Shown here: positions 1-5,881 of the stretch, piece after piece
How positions within the stretch are numbered: position 1 is the stretch's first letter
Layout of the letters: each line of letters starts with the position of its first letter
Source: an uncultured Actinomycetes bacterium
GTDB taxonomy: Bacteria > Actinomycetota > Thermoleophilia > Solirubrobacterales > 70-9
Reading direction: 5' to 3'
DNA: 5,881 nucleotides
Assembly (NCBI GenBank): GCA_946479725.1
Contig: CAMLHB010000153.1
Coordinates: 1-5,881 of the forward strand
Position numbers and translations under genes: made by a program
Notes under the pieces: generated by a model
Told to the model about the DNA's origin: nothing
What the model saw: only the letters and a program-made list of their open reading frames with translations
Databases searched by the model: none

Positions 1-26
1 ACAAGAAGGATCATCCCAATTGACAT
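1..26 (-). CDS. Possible start of a further downstream gene, cut by the window edge
   Basis: An ATG at 24-26 on the minus strand opens a frame that reads MSIGMILL before the window ends. The hydrophobic start resembles the opening of very small hydrophobic proteins of the DUF3309 type (typically beginning MSxGTILL), but eight residues cannot establish this. No good Shine-Dalgarno sequence precedes the ATG; the upstream bases read GCCGAAGTAGCC. It would lie about 85 bases downstream of the exported propeller/Vps62-like gene and in the same direction. It may be a chance reading. Confidence 0.2.
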
Positions 27-110
27 GGCTACTTCGGCTAAATCGGCTGCCCAGCGGTTTACCTGAACCCCCAGCAATCATCTGGACAAAGATCGCCAGG
101 TCTATTCAAA

Positions 111-2483
111 CTATCCGTGGGCAGCCTTCCGCAGGGATGCTTCTGCAACTCGCCGATGATCACCACGCCGAGACACACCCACTCGATGGAGGTATCGCCG
201 CATCTGCCTACGTGGAATCGCTGCCTTTCGGGATCCCGCGATCACCACAGTCCGCTCCAGGGAGGTGCTGCCCCTCACTCTCCGTATTACGCGCCGGCTG
301 GTCACGCTACCTGCGGTCCCGGCCTGAACGGTGATCCGAAACGGCCCCGGACCGTCCGGCAGCGCCACCTTGAGCTCACCGCCATTCGTCCGCCAAGCAG
401 ATGCATGGGTCGGCGTAACAGCTTTCCGCGAAGAAGCGACAAACACAGCAATGCCGAGCGGCCGGTTTTCCCCAGGACGACGCCGGATGTCGTACTCGAT
501 ATCGACCATTCCCCCGCTGATCTTTGCCTTCTGAATCAACGGCGACAGAGGCCGGATGGCCATTTTCTGAGCAAGCTCCCGCTGTCGGGATGCACGGCTA
601 AGGATTTCGCCTTCTTCTTCATGGGGGCAGCCTTCGGCCTGTTCGAGGAACGCTTGGGGTTCATTCCAACGCAGGGATTGCGAGATCGGAGCCATCGGGC
701 TAGTGCCTTCGCCAAGGGAGTTGCCCCACCTACCCGGCCAGATACCCCAACCTTCTCCCGGAAGTGGGATAAGCAGCGGACGGGCGACATACCCATTGTT
801 GTCGGTTTCATCCAAGGGAGGTGACCCCAACAACAACCCAGGTCGCACATAGGAGGCATGCGACCCCCGCGCCACAAAAATATTCGGGGACACGTTTCCA
901 TAGAACCCAACCGTCCAGCTCAGATAAGAGAATTTGCACCGATCCGCTTCCGAATCATGATGCTGGGCGTAGACGCCGTCAACCGGCTGCCCATTTTTGC
1001 CGAGTTGAACCATGATCATCTCCCAATCACCCTCATGATCGCCAAAGCCAAAGAGGTTGAATAGGTCGTAGTAGGACCACAGCCAGTATTGAAGCCACCA
1101 GTGTCCGCCCTCATAGACCGTGCGACCGTAGATTCGGTCCTTGACGTAGGGGTCTGACTGAAGTGCGGCAGCATCGCTTTCATAGCTTTCGCGCTCAACG
1201 AGGCGATCGCCTTCCGAGACTGGGGTTTCAGTTTCGCTGTAAGTTGCTTCGTCCCCTTGAAGGAACCCAAGTTCGAGGGGTGGTTCGCTCAGCAGCGGAT
1301 TTGAATAAGCGATGGCTTCACCAGCTTCATCGACGAGACGATTCGAGTCTTCCGGTTCCGTTCCGCTGTACATATCGGTGATGCTGGACACGCCTAGCAC
1401 GCGATAGAGCTCACGGGAGTCATACCGCAAGGTCGGTGAATACTTATATAGAAGCTCCTCTGCACGTTCCGACGATTCAGAGGTCAGTTCAGGAAGTTCG
1501 GACGGCTGCAACCCGGACAGGCTTGCAATCCATTTCTGGCCTTCTTCTTCCGTAGCCGGGCCCAGCTGCTGGGAAACGCCGCCTTCGCTGCTTACCTTCA
1601 TAAGCTGGGTCTGTTTCCAGTATTCACCTGGATCGCTGTGATGGATGTAGGCGATGCCGCCATTTGGAAGCCAATCCGGCCAGCTGACTTCACCTTTGCT
1701 GTGCGTCAGTTCCGTTATCGCACCGGAACTGACGTCGACCTTGAGAACCTCCTCGTCTTCCCATTCTTCTTCAGGGCCTTCAATATATGCAGCTACGGAC
1801 AAGTCGGTGCCATCGGGTGACAAAGTGAGATGCTGAAAGTCCAGGATATATTCACGACCAAATGAATCAGTGAGTACTTCTGGCTCGCCAACCTGAACAG
1901 GGGCGCTGCCATCGGCATTCGCCACAAACATTGCGTAAGTATTCACGCTGCCAAATTCTTCTCCCGCCGGGTCGGTATTCGAGAAGAATGCGATGTGTTT
2001 GCCATCTCCCGACCAAGTGGCGCTTCTTTGCTTCCCAGGCCAAGAGATGACTGGCGTTCCTTCTCCAGATTCTTCCCACGGATGAAAGATCGCTATGTCT
2101 TCTTCGTAGCTCGCCAGAATGCTCTGCCCGTCCGGCGCCCACTCCTGTTCGGAGCGACTGCCGAATTCGGACATCGCCACGAGCCTTTGGCTGTGCCTTC
2201 CTTCGATGTCGGTGACATAGATCCCCGGTGCTGGAAAAAAGGAGTAGTAGGCGATGAGTTTGCCGGAGGGGTCAAGCGACGGATACAGGCCAGACACGGG
2301 TAGGGGCTTGAATTCTTCAGATCCTTCTTCAAAGAGAAATAGGTCGCCTGCCGGTTCTTCTTCTTCTTCGAAGGTCCATCGTTCCAGGACGATGCGTCCA
2401 GTGGCCCAAGCGGAACCCGAACAGATTCCGAGGCTCAACAGCGCCGCAAGGACGAACAACGGGAACCTCAGCCGTAAATGCAT
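111..2483 (-). CDS. Exported beta-propeller protein with a Vps62-like domain and basic C-terminal tail
   Basis: This encodes a 790-residue protein with no function that can be assigned with confidence. Residues 1-27 form a classic signal peptide: basic MHLRLR, a hydrophobic core, and a probable signal peptidase I site after AWA (27), so the mature protein should be outside the membrane. Residues about 66-300 hold TolB/PD40-like propeller blades, seen as repeated strand motifs such as DPSGKLIAYY (71-80), APDGQSILA (116-124), SGDGKHIAFF (158-167), SPDGTDLSV (222-230) and LPNGGIAYI (272-280). Residues about 343-616 resemble the Vps62 family (related to plant DUF946): an opening YSPTLRYDSRELY, then HWWLQYWLWSYYD, HEGDWE (483-488) and ARGSHASY (538-545). 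Residues about 655-725 look like a beta-sandwich domain. The last 60 residues are very rich in arginine. The ATG at 2481-2483 is supported by the signal peptide and an AAGGAG nine bases upstream. The gene is clearly less GC-rich than the relaxase region. Family assignments are from motif recognition only. Confidence 0.9.
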   Translation of the reverse strand: MHLRLRFPLFVLAALLSLGICSGSAWATGRIVLERWTFEEEEEPAGDLFLFEEGSEEFKPLPVSGLYPSLDPSGKLIAYYSFFPAPGIYVTDIEGRHSQRLVAMSEFGSRSEQEWAPDGQSILASYEEDIAIFHPWEESGEGTPVISWPGKQRSATWSGDGKHIAFFSNTDPAGEEFGSVNTYAMFVANADGSAPVQVGEPEVLTDSFGREYILDFQHLTLSPDGTDLSVAAYIEGPEEEWEDEEVLKVDVSSGAITELTHSKGEVSWPDWLPNGGIAYIHHSDPGEYWKQTQLMKVSSEGGVSQQLGPATEEEGQKWIASLSGLQPSELPELTSESSERAEELLYKYSPTLRYDSRELYRVLGVSSITDMYSGTEPEDSNRLVDEAGEAIAYSNPLLSEPPLELGFLQGDEATYSETETPVSEGDRLVERESYESDAAALQSDPYVKDRIYGRTVYEGGHWWLQYWLWSYYDLFNLFGFGDHEGDWEMIMVQLGKNGQPVDGVYAQHHDSEADRCKFSYLSWTVGFYGNVSPNIFVARGSHASYVRPGLLLGSPPLDETDNNGYVARPLLIPLPGEGWGIWPGRWGNSLGEGTSPMAPISQSLRWNEPQAFLEQAEGCPHEEEGEILSRASRQRELAQKMAIRPLSPLIQKAKISGGMVDIEYDIRRRPGENRPLGIAVFVASSRKAVTPTHASAWRTNGGELKVALPDGPGPFRITVQAGTAGSVTSRRVIRRVRGSTSLERTVVIAGSRKAAIPRRQMRRYLHRVGVSRRGDHRRVAEASLRKAAHG
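1704..1734. repeat. Inverted repeat with 11-bp arms inside the exported-protein gene
   Basis: CGTCAGTTCCG at 1704-1714 is perfectly matched by its reverse complement CGGAACTGACG at 1724-1734, with a nine-base loop (1715-1723). It lies wholly within coding sequence, in the last recognisable part of the propeller (around VSSGAITELT, residues 251-260). In mRNA it could form a stable hairpin. No run of T follows, so it does not look like an intrinsic terminator. It may simply reflect codon choice. Confidence 0.6.
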
Positions 2484-2492
2484 AGACCAACT

Positions 2493-2498
2493 CTCCTT
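2493..2498 (-). promoter_or_regulatory. Ribosome binding site of the exported-protein gene
   Basis: On the minus strand this reads AAGGAG, followed by nine bases and then the ATG at 2481-2483. It is the best Shine-Dalgarno match near that start. It sets the start at MHLRLR, giving a complete signal peptide. It also shows that this gene does not depend on coupling to the gene upstream. Confidence 0.8.
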
Positions 2499-2564
2499 GG
2501 ACGGATCGACTGGATAAACCTAGATTACTTGGGCAGTCCCTAACTACATAGAGCAGGATCGCGG

Positions 2565-2581
2565 GGTTCCCATTGGTTCCC
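2565..2581. repeat. Tandem 7-bp direct repeat in the intergenic region
   Basis: GGTTCCC occurs at 2565-2571 and again at 2575-2581, ten bases apart, which is about one helical turn. A shorter match (GTTCC) follows at 2588-2592. Read on the minus strand, these are GGGAACC, AAT, GGGAACC upstream of the exported-protein gene. The one-turn spacing would suit a regulator binding site, and GGAAC also resembles the -35 element of ECF sigma-factor promoters. I could not identify a clear matching -10 box. Elsewhere the 2484-2665 gap shows no tRNA, terminator or standard promoter that I can support. Confidence 0.35.
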
Positions 2582-2665
2582 GGATATGTTCCTTCGACTT
2601 TGCGGTATTCCCATCTAATCGAGCTTGGGTCACTGTGCGTCATGGGCACGTGGGCGGCGTCCGGT

Positions 2666-2878
2666 CTACCGAAAGGTGTTTGCCTTGACCCAGCCGGCTA
2701 GGTCACGCCGCGTAAAGCGCAGGGCTCGACCGACTCGAACATGCGGCAAATGCCGGGAACGGACCAGCTCGTAAAGCGTGCTCCTTGGAACGTGAAGAAG
2801 CTGCGCGGCTTCATCGGCGTTGAGCAACGGCTCCTCCAGCGAGTCGAGGGCCTGCGGATCTCCGACTGACCGGCTCAC
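2666..2878 (-). CDS. Excisionase-type winged-helix DNA-binding protein
   Basis: This encodes a small protein (70 residues from the GTG at 2876-2878) of the excisionase/MerR-like HTH_17 family. These proteins bind DNA as recombination directionality factors or as local transcription regulators. Residues 18-28 (LLNADEAAQLL) give the first helix, residues 31-40 (PRSTLYELVR) the recognition helix, 44-54 (LPHVRVGRALR) the wing, and 56-65 (TRRDLAGWVK) the closing helix. All parts of the fold are present. The GTG start overlaps the relaxase TGA by four bases (GTGA), which suggests translational coupling. However, the purine stretch GGGAG abuts the GTG with no spacer. A TTG at 2825-2827, preceded by GGAGG at a five-base spacing, would give a 53-residue protein that starts exactly at the domain (LLNADEAA). 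An integrase is often found next to such genes, but none is visible here. The family is clear; whether it drives excision or controls transfer genes is not. Confidence 0.88.
   Translation of the reverse strand: MSRSVGDPQALDSLEEPLLNADEAAQLLHVPRSTLYELVRSRHLPHVRVGRALRFTRRDLAGWVKANTFR
2831..2837 (-). promoter_or_regulatory. Strong Shine-Dalgarno sequence suggesting an internal start for the excisionase-like gene
   Basis: On the minus strand this reads GGAGGAG, and GGAGG lies five bases before a TTG codon (2825-2827) in the excisionase frame. The overlapping GTG at 2876-2878 has only an abutting GGGAG. The internal TTG would remove 17 residues that lie before the recognisable domain. GGAGGAG also encodes two glutamates here, so it could be coincidental. 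Confidence 0.35.
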
Positions 2879-5800
2879 CTCCCGATCCCGTGATCGACGG
2901 ACCGCTCGGCGGCGCGCTGCCGGCTTCGCTGAAGCTGCAGTTGCCGCTGGGTCTGCTGAAGCCGCCGCTCGGCCTGAGCGTGCTCATGAGCCCTGGCATG
3001 GTCCTGCGGCTTCGGCCCAAGCGCGTTGTCTCTGTCCAGCACGCCGCTTCTCTCTCGGTAGCTCTCGATCCCGTGGACGGCTTTGTCCCACTCGCGGGCC
3101 TTCGCCGGGTCGCTCGGGCGCTCGCCCAGCTCCTTGGTTATGTAGTCGGGAGGCGAGAGGCGGGCCGCAGTGGCGGCGAGGCGCTCGCGCTCGGCGAGCA
3201 CAGAGGTGATCACCGCCTCCTGGGCTCGGGCCTCGTGGCGGACCTCCGCCAGCTCGGCGACTTCGGCCGCCAGGCGCTCGGCCGCGATCTCGGCCTGGCG
3301 CTCGCGGAAGCCGAGATCGCGCTCGGCGGACTCGCGCTCGCGCCGCTCGGCCCCTCGCTCGAAACGGCGGGACTCGGGCAGCTGCTCCCGGTCGGCCGCC
3401 ACCCGCTCCGAGCGCTCCTGGTTCTCCGCCGAGCGCTCGGCATAGCGGCGGTGGGCCTCCTGGTTTTCGTGCTCGACCTGGGCCTCCGAGCGCAGCTCGC
3501 CCAGGTGGGCGACCAGCTCGGGAGAGGACAGCTCCGCGTAGCGGGAGCGCAGGGCCTCGTCGTGGGCGGAGCGGTGGGCGCCGACCCGCTCGGCCGCTTC
3601 GGTGATGTGATCGAGACCGCCGCGCGCCGCCGAGCGCGGCGCGTACTCCTCGCGGTCTAAGTTGACCTCCGGCGTCGCGTAGAGGTAGGTCCCCTCGCGG
3701 CTCCTTGAGGTGGCGACGTAGAACTCCTCCTTGGTCATCGAGGGATCGGCCATGACGAAGGCCGTGTCCACCGTCGCCCCCTGGGCCTGGTAGGTGGTCG
3801 CGGCATAGCCGTGTTCCAGCGCAGGCCCTCCGTCCCTATCCCTAAGACGCCCCAAGTAGTCGGAATCGACACACACCCGCCCGCGGGTGTCGATTCCGAC
3901 TAACTCCACGGCCCCGGACTCCCGATCCACCCCCGCCACGACCCAGCGCTCGCGGTTGTAGATGTTCTGGCGCTGGTCGTTGATCCGGGTGATCACCTGA
4001 TCGCCGGCAGCGAAGCGGGCCTCGCCGACCGCGATCTCTTCGGCGCCTAGCCGTCCCGCCGCCTTCATCCGCTCCCGGGCCAGGGCGTTCATCTCGGCGA
4101 CCTCGGCGTTTCGCTTCGCCACAATCAGCGCGTCCTCGCCGCGCTCGAAGCTCTGCCACCAGTCGGCGACCATCGCCTCGCGCCGCGCGAGTGGATCGTC
4201 GGAGACCGTGACCCGCTCGGCGCCCTCATAGACGGAGAGCGCCTGGCGGCCTTCGCCCTCCCTGACCATCTTCGCCGCCTCGCGCTCCAGGTCGTGGCGG
4301 TGGCGGATCACTTCATCGAGGACGACCGCTTCAGAGCGCGCGACGATCGAGGCGAAGAGGCCGCCGGCCTCGATCTCCCCGAGCTGCGCGGGGTCGCCGA
4401 TCAGGACCAGCTTCGCCTCTGCCTCGGCGGCGTGCTGGATGAGCCGCGCCATCGCCCGGGCGTCGACCATCCCAGCCTCGTCGACCACGAGCACCGAACC
4501 GCGGGCAAGGGCCTGCTGCCTCGCGGCGGTGCCGCGGTCGAGTTCGGCCAAGAGCCGGGCGACGCTGGTCGCGTTCAAGCCCTCCGAGCGCAGGACGTTG
4601 GCCGCCCGCCAGGTCGGCGCGGCGACCCGAAGCTCGGTGCGGTCGTGAGCCCAGCCGTGGGCGGCGGCAACCGTGGCGTAGGTCTTGCCGCTCCCGGCCT
4701 CGCCGACGACCACGACCAGGCCGTCTCCGCCGGCAAGGAGGCGGCGGACCATCACCTCCTGGTCGGGCTTCATTGAGGGACGGCGGGCGAGGACGCGGTT
4801 GACGACCAGCTCGTCAACGACGGCGCGGTCGCTTCGCGCCGCCATCTCCTCGGCGGTGGTAAGTGCTTTGCGCTCCAGCTCCCAGATCGCCCGCGTGGTG
4901 AACCGCTCGCCTTTGGGCGTGGAGGCGATGCCGATCACCTCCGGCCGGACAAGGAAGACGTCGGCGAGCTCAGTCACCTTCTCGCCCGGAGCACCGGCCG
5001 GGAGGCAGTCGGCGACGGCCTGGATCGCCTCGCGGCGGTCGAAGTGCGAGCGGTGCTCGGTGAGCGTCTCGGCGACCCGCTGCACGGTCAGCCCCGGCGG
5101 CTCAGGGCGCTCGTGGCCCATCGTCGCCCTGATCGCCTCGCGGTCGAGGCCCAGCTCGGCGGCCTTCTCGCGCCAGAGATCGCGCAGGCTCTCGGTGGTG
5201 AGGTCGCGGTCCTTGGCCTGGCGGGTCTCAAGCGTCGCGATCTGGCGCACGCGGGCGCTGGCCCCCTCCCCCGCCGCCTCGAGGATCTCCTGGCGGCGGG
5301 TGGAGAACGCGCGCAGGTGCTCGGGGTCGAAGCCCTCGATCTCCGAGAGCCCGTTCTTCACCTCTCCCCAGCGGACGCCGAGCTGCTCGGTCAGTTCGTG
5401 GCGGAGATGGGCCTCGTAGATGTAGGAGGCGGTCTTCGCGTGCTCGTAGATGGAGGGGTGGTGCAGGCGGGTCCAGCGGCCCTCGGCGTAGGTGGCGTTG
5501 GCGACGAGGACGTGGGTATGCAGCTGCGGATCGCCGGCGCGGGAGGAGCGGTGGGTATAGCCGGCAGCTAGGAAGCCGTTGCCCTGCAGGAACAGGTGGC
5601 CGCCCGCGCCGCGCCGGGTGAAGCAGGCGCTGCGCTGCAGGTAGTCGAGCCCCGCCTTGACCGCTTCGGCGTGGGCGGCTTTGACCTCGGCGGCGACGGG
5701 ATGGCCGCCGAGCGCCCAGGTCACCGAGACCGACTTCGGCGCGGAGAAGGTGAGATCGAAGCCGGGGACCGGACCGCCCTCGACGTGGCGCAGGCCGAGC

Positions 5801-5881
5801 GGCTCGCCGCTGGCGGGGTTGGCCCCGGTGAGCATCCCGATCAGCTGGCCGGGATCGACCTTGCCCTGGAGGCCGAGATCC
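2875..5881 (-). CDS. MobF-family conjugative relaxase-helicase (TrwC/TraI type), 5' end off the window
   Basis: This protein would nick the transferred strand at oriT, stay attached to the 5' end and unwind the DNA during conjugation. The frame stays open to the right edge, with 1001 residues visible, including 15 before the first Met in view (codon 5833-5835). Numbering below is from that Met. The true start is upstream, since homologous relaxases have about 60-80 more residues carrying the catalytic tyrosines. FDLTFSAPKSVSV (26-38) is a MobF hallmark. His95, His106 and His108 (HTH, codons 5512-5520) match the 11- and 2-residue spacing of the TrwC metal-binding histidines. The helicase part has Walker A GEAGSGKT (378-385; 4681-4704), Walker B VVDEAGM (450-456), GDPAQLGEIEAGGLF (480-494), TTYQAQGATVD (680-690) and YVATSRSREGTYLY (706-719). 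Residues about 740-890 are a Glu/Arg/Ala-rich probable coiled coil, followed by a PPDYITKELGERPSDP segment (895-910) that I recall from other actinobacterial relaxases. The stop overlaps the excisionase-like gene. No frameshift or lost motif is visible, so the protein is probably functional. Confidence 0.96.
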   Translation of the reverse strand, partial: DLGLQGKVDPGQLIGMLTGANPASGEPLGLRHVEGGPVPGFDLTFSAPKSVSVTWALGGHPVAAEVKAAHAEAVKAGLDYLQRSACFTRRGAGGHLFLQGNGFLAAGYTHRSSRAGDPQLHTHVLVANATYAEGRWTRLHHPSIYEHAKTASYIYEAHLRHELTEQLGVRWGEVKNGLSEIEGFDPEHLRAFSTRRQEILEAAGEGASARVRQIATLETRQAKDRDLTTESLRDLWREKAAELGLDREAIRATMGHERPEPPGLTVQRVAETLTEHRSHFDRREAIQAVADCLPAGAPGEKVTELADVFLVRPEVIGIASTPKGERFTTRAIWELERKALTTAEEMAARSDRAVVDELVVNRVLARRPSMKPDQEVMVRRLLAGGDGLVVVVGEAGSGKTYATVAAAHGWAHDRTELRVAAPTWRAANVLRSEGLNATSVARLLAELDRGTAARQQALARGSVLVVDEAGMVDARAMARLIQHAAEAEAKLVLIGDPAQLGEIEAGGLFASIVARSEAVVLDEVIRHRHDLEREAAKMVREGEGRQALSVYEGAERVTVSDDPLARREAMVADWWQSFERGEDALIVAKRNAEVAEMNALARERMKAAGRLGAEEIAVGEARFAAGDQVITRINDQRQNIYNRERWVVAGVDRESGAVELVGIDTRGRVCVDSDYLGRLRDRDGGPALEHGYAATTYQAQGATVDTAFVMADPSMTKEEFYVATSRSREGTYLYATPEVNLDREEYAPRSAARGGLDHITEAAERVGAHRSAHDEALRSRYAELSSPELVAHLGELRSEAQVEHENQEAHRRYAERSAENQERSERVAADREQLPESRRFERGAERRERESAERDLGFRERQAEIAAERLAAEVAELAEVRHEARAQEAVITSVLAERERLAATAARLSPPDYITKELGERPSDPAKAREWDKAVHGIESYRERSGVLDRDNALGPKPQDHARAHEHAQAERRLQQTQRQLQLQRSRQRAAERSVDHGIGR
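3151..3603 (-). other. Coiled-coil coding segment of the relaxase tail
   Basis: This stretch encodes residues about 745-895, counted from the Met codon at 5833-5835. It is dominated by Glu, Arg and Ala with AER- and RSAE-like repeats and no visible catalytic motif. At the DNA level it is packed with GCTCGGC/GCCGAGC words, including a perfect 14-bp palindrome GCCGAGCGCTCGGC at 3428-3441. The protein segment probably forms a long helix, perhaps for oligomerisation or contact with the transfer machinery. That role is inference. Confidence 0.6.
3623..3643. repeat. Short GC-only inverted repeat in the relaxase gene
   Basis: CGCGCCGC (3623-3630) and GCGGCGCG (3636-3643) are perfect reverse complements around a five-base loop. 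The site sits where the helicase domain passes into the coiled-coil tail (APRSAARGGL). With eight-base arms made only of G and C in a region of very high GC, chance is a reasonable explanation. Confidence 0.4.
3857..3902. repeat. Perfect 16-bp inverted repeat inside the relaxase coding sequence
   Basis: TAGTCGGAATCGACAC at 3857-3872 is exactly reverse-complementary to GTGTCGATTCCGACTA at 3887-3902, with 14 bases between. With a different alignment the symmetry continues inward: ACACCCGC (3873-3880) pairs with GCGGGTGT (3883-3890), leaving a four-base ACAC bulge on the left and a two-base centre. The site encodes VGIDTRGRVCVDSDY, within helicase residues 646-660 counted from the Met codon at 5833-5835, in what looks like a beta-hairpin between helicase motifs. 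No T-run follows, so it is unlikely to be a terminator. Its function is unknown. Confidence 0.9.

Noticed and set aside
27..110. Terminator after the exported-protein gene.
   Set aside because: I found no stem followed by a T-run on the minus strand in this stretch.
117..824. Plus-strand open frame of 235 codons opposite the 3' end of the exported-protein gene.
   Set aside because: No ribosome binding site or domain is visible, and the opposite strand has a coherent protein with recognisable motifs.
536..910. Minus-strand frame of 124 codons overlapping the Vps62-like domain, considered as a sign of a frameshift.
   Set aside because: The 790-codon frame is continuous and carries all recognisable motifs through this stretch, so no frameshift is needed.
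2355..2369. (TTC)5 triplet run as a possible phase-variation repeat.
   Set aside because: Unit changes would only alter the number of glutamates in EEEEE and keep the frame, and five units is short.
2329..2649. Minus-strand open frame of 106 codons starting in the intergenic gap (RWEYRKVEGTYPG near its start).
   Set aside because: It has no Shine-Dalgarno sequence, runs out of frame into the signal-peptide region of the exported-protein gene, and turns into a low-complexity arginine stretch there. I recognise no family. A short degraded gene in 2484-2649 cannot be excluded.
3428..3441. Perfect 14-bp palindrome GCCGAGCGCTCGGC as an operator.
   Set aside because: It arises from the repeated GCC/GAG/CGC codons of the Ala-Glu-Arg coiled coil, where many similar words occur.
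2890..3660. Plus-strand open frame of 256 codons opposite the relaxase tail.
   Set aside because: It is Leu/Ala/Gly/Arg-rich with no domain, and lies opposite a well-supported gene in very GC-rich DNA, where long antisense frames are expected.
4294..5571. Several plus-strand open frames of 160-244 codons opposite the helicase and relaxase domains.
   Set aside because: They lie opposite conserved relaxase motifs, have skewed residue content and no recognisable family. They are composition artefacts.

Overview
The window looks like one end of a conjugative or integrative element from a high-GC actinobacterium, possibly of the class Thermoleophilia. That placement is inference: it rests on an actinobacterial-type MobF relaxase, a GC-rich codon style, and a secreted propeller/Vps62-like protein of a kind I associate with Solirubrobacterales. 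No rRNA or other taxonomic marker is present. Every convincing gene lies on the minus strand, so transcription runs from right to left.

Right half (2875-5881): a MobF (TrwC/TraI-type) conjugative relaxase-helicase. Its 5' end lies beyond the right edge, so the catalytic tyrosine region is not visible. The three-histidine metal site, the RecD-like helicase core and a long Glu/Arg/Ala-rich coiled-coil tail are all visible. Its stop codon overlaps the start of a small excisionase-type winged-helix gene (2666-2878), which suggests translational coupling. No integrase, oriT, tRNA or other transfer gene is present.

Left half (111-2483): a 790-residue exported protein with a signal peptide, a TolB/PD40-like beta-propeller, a Vps62-like domain with an HEGDWE motif, a probable beta-sandwich and a very basic C-terminal tail. 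It has its own strong ribosome binding site after a gap of about 180 bases. Base composition changes sharply between the two halves: hand counts of single 60-base lines gave about 55% GC in the left gene and about 80% in a relaxase line, with about 65% in the excisionase gene. The two halves may therefore have different histories, with the element boundary or a cargo junction near 2484-2665. At the extreme left, a few codons may begin another minus-strand gene, but too little is visible to name it.

The most unusual non-genic signal is a 16-bp perfect inverted repeat inside the relaxase coding sequence (3857-3902). I found no convincing new multi-gene system. The points worth a second look are this palindrome, the architecture of the exported protein and the composition boundary.
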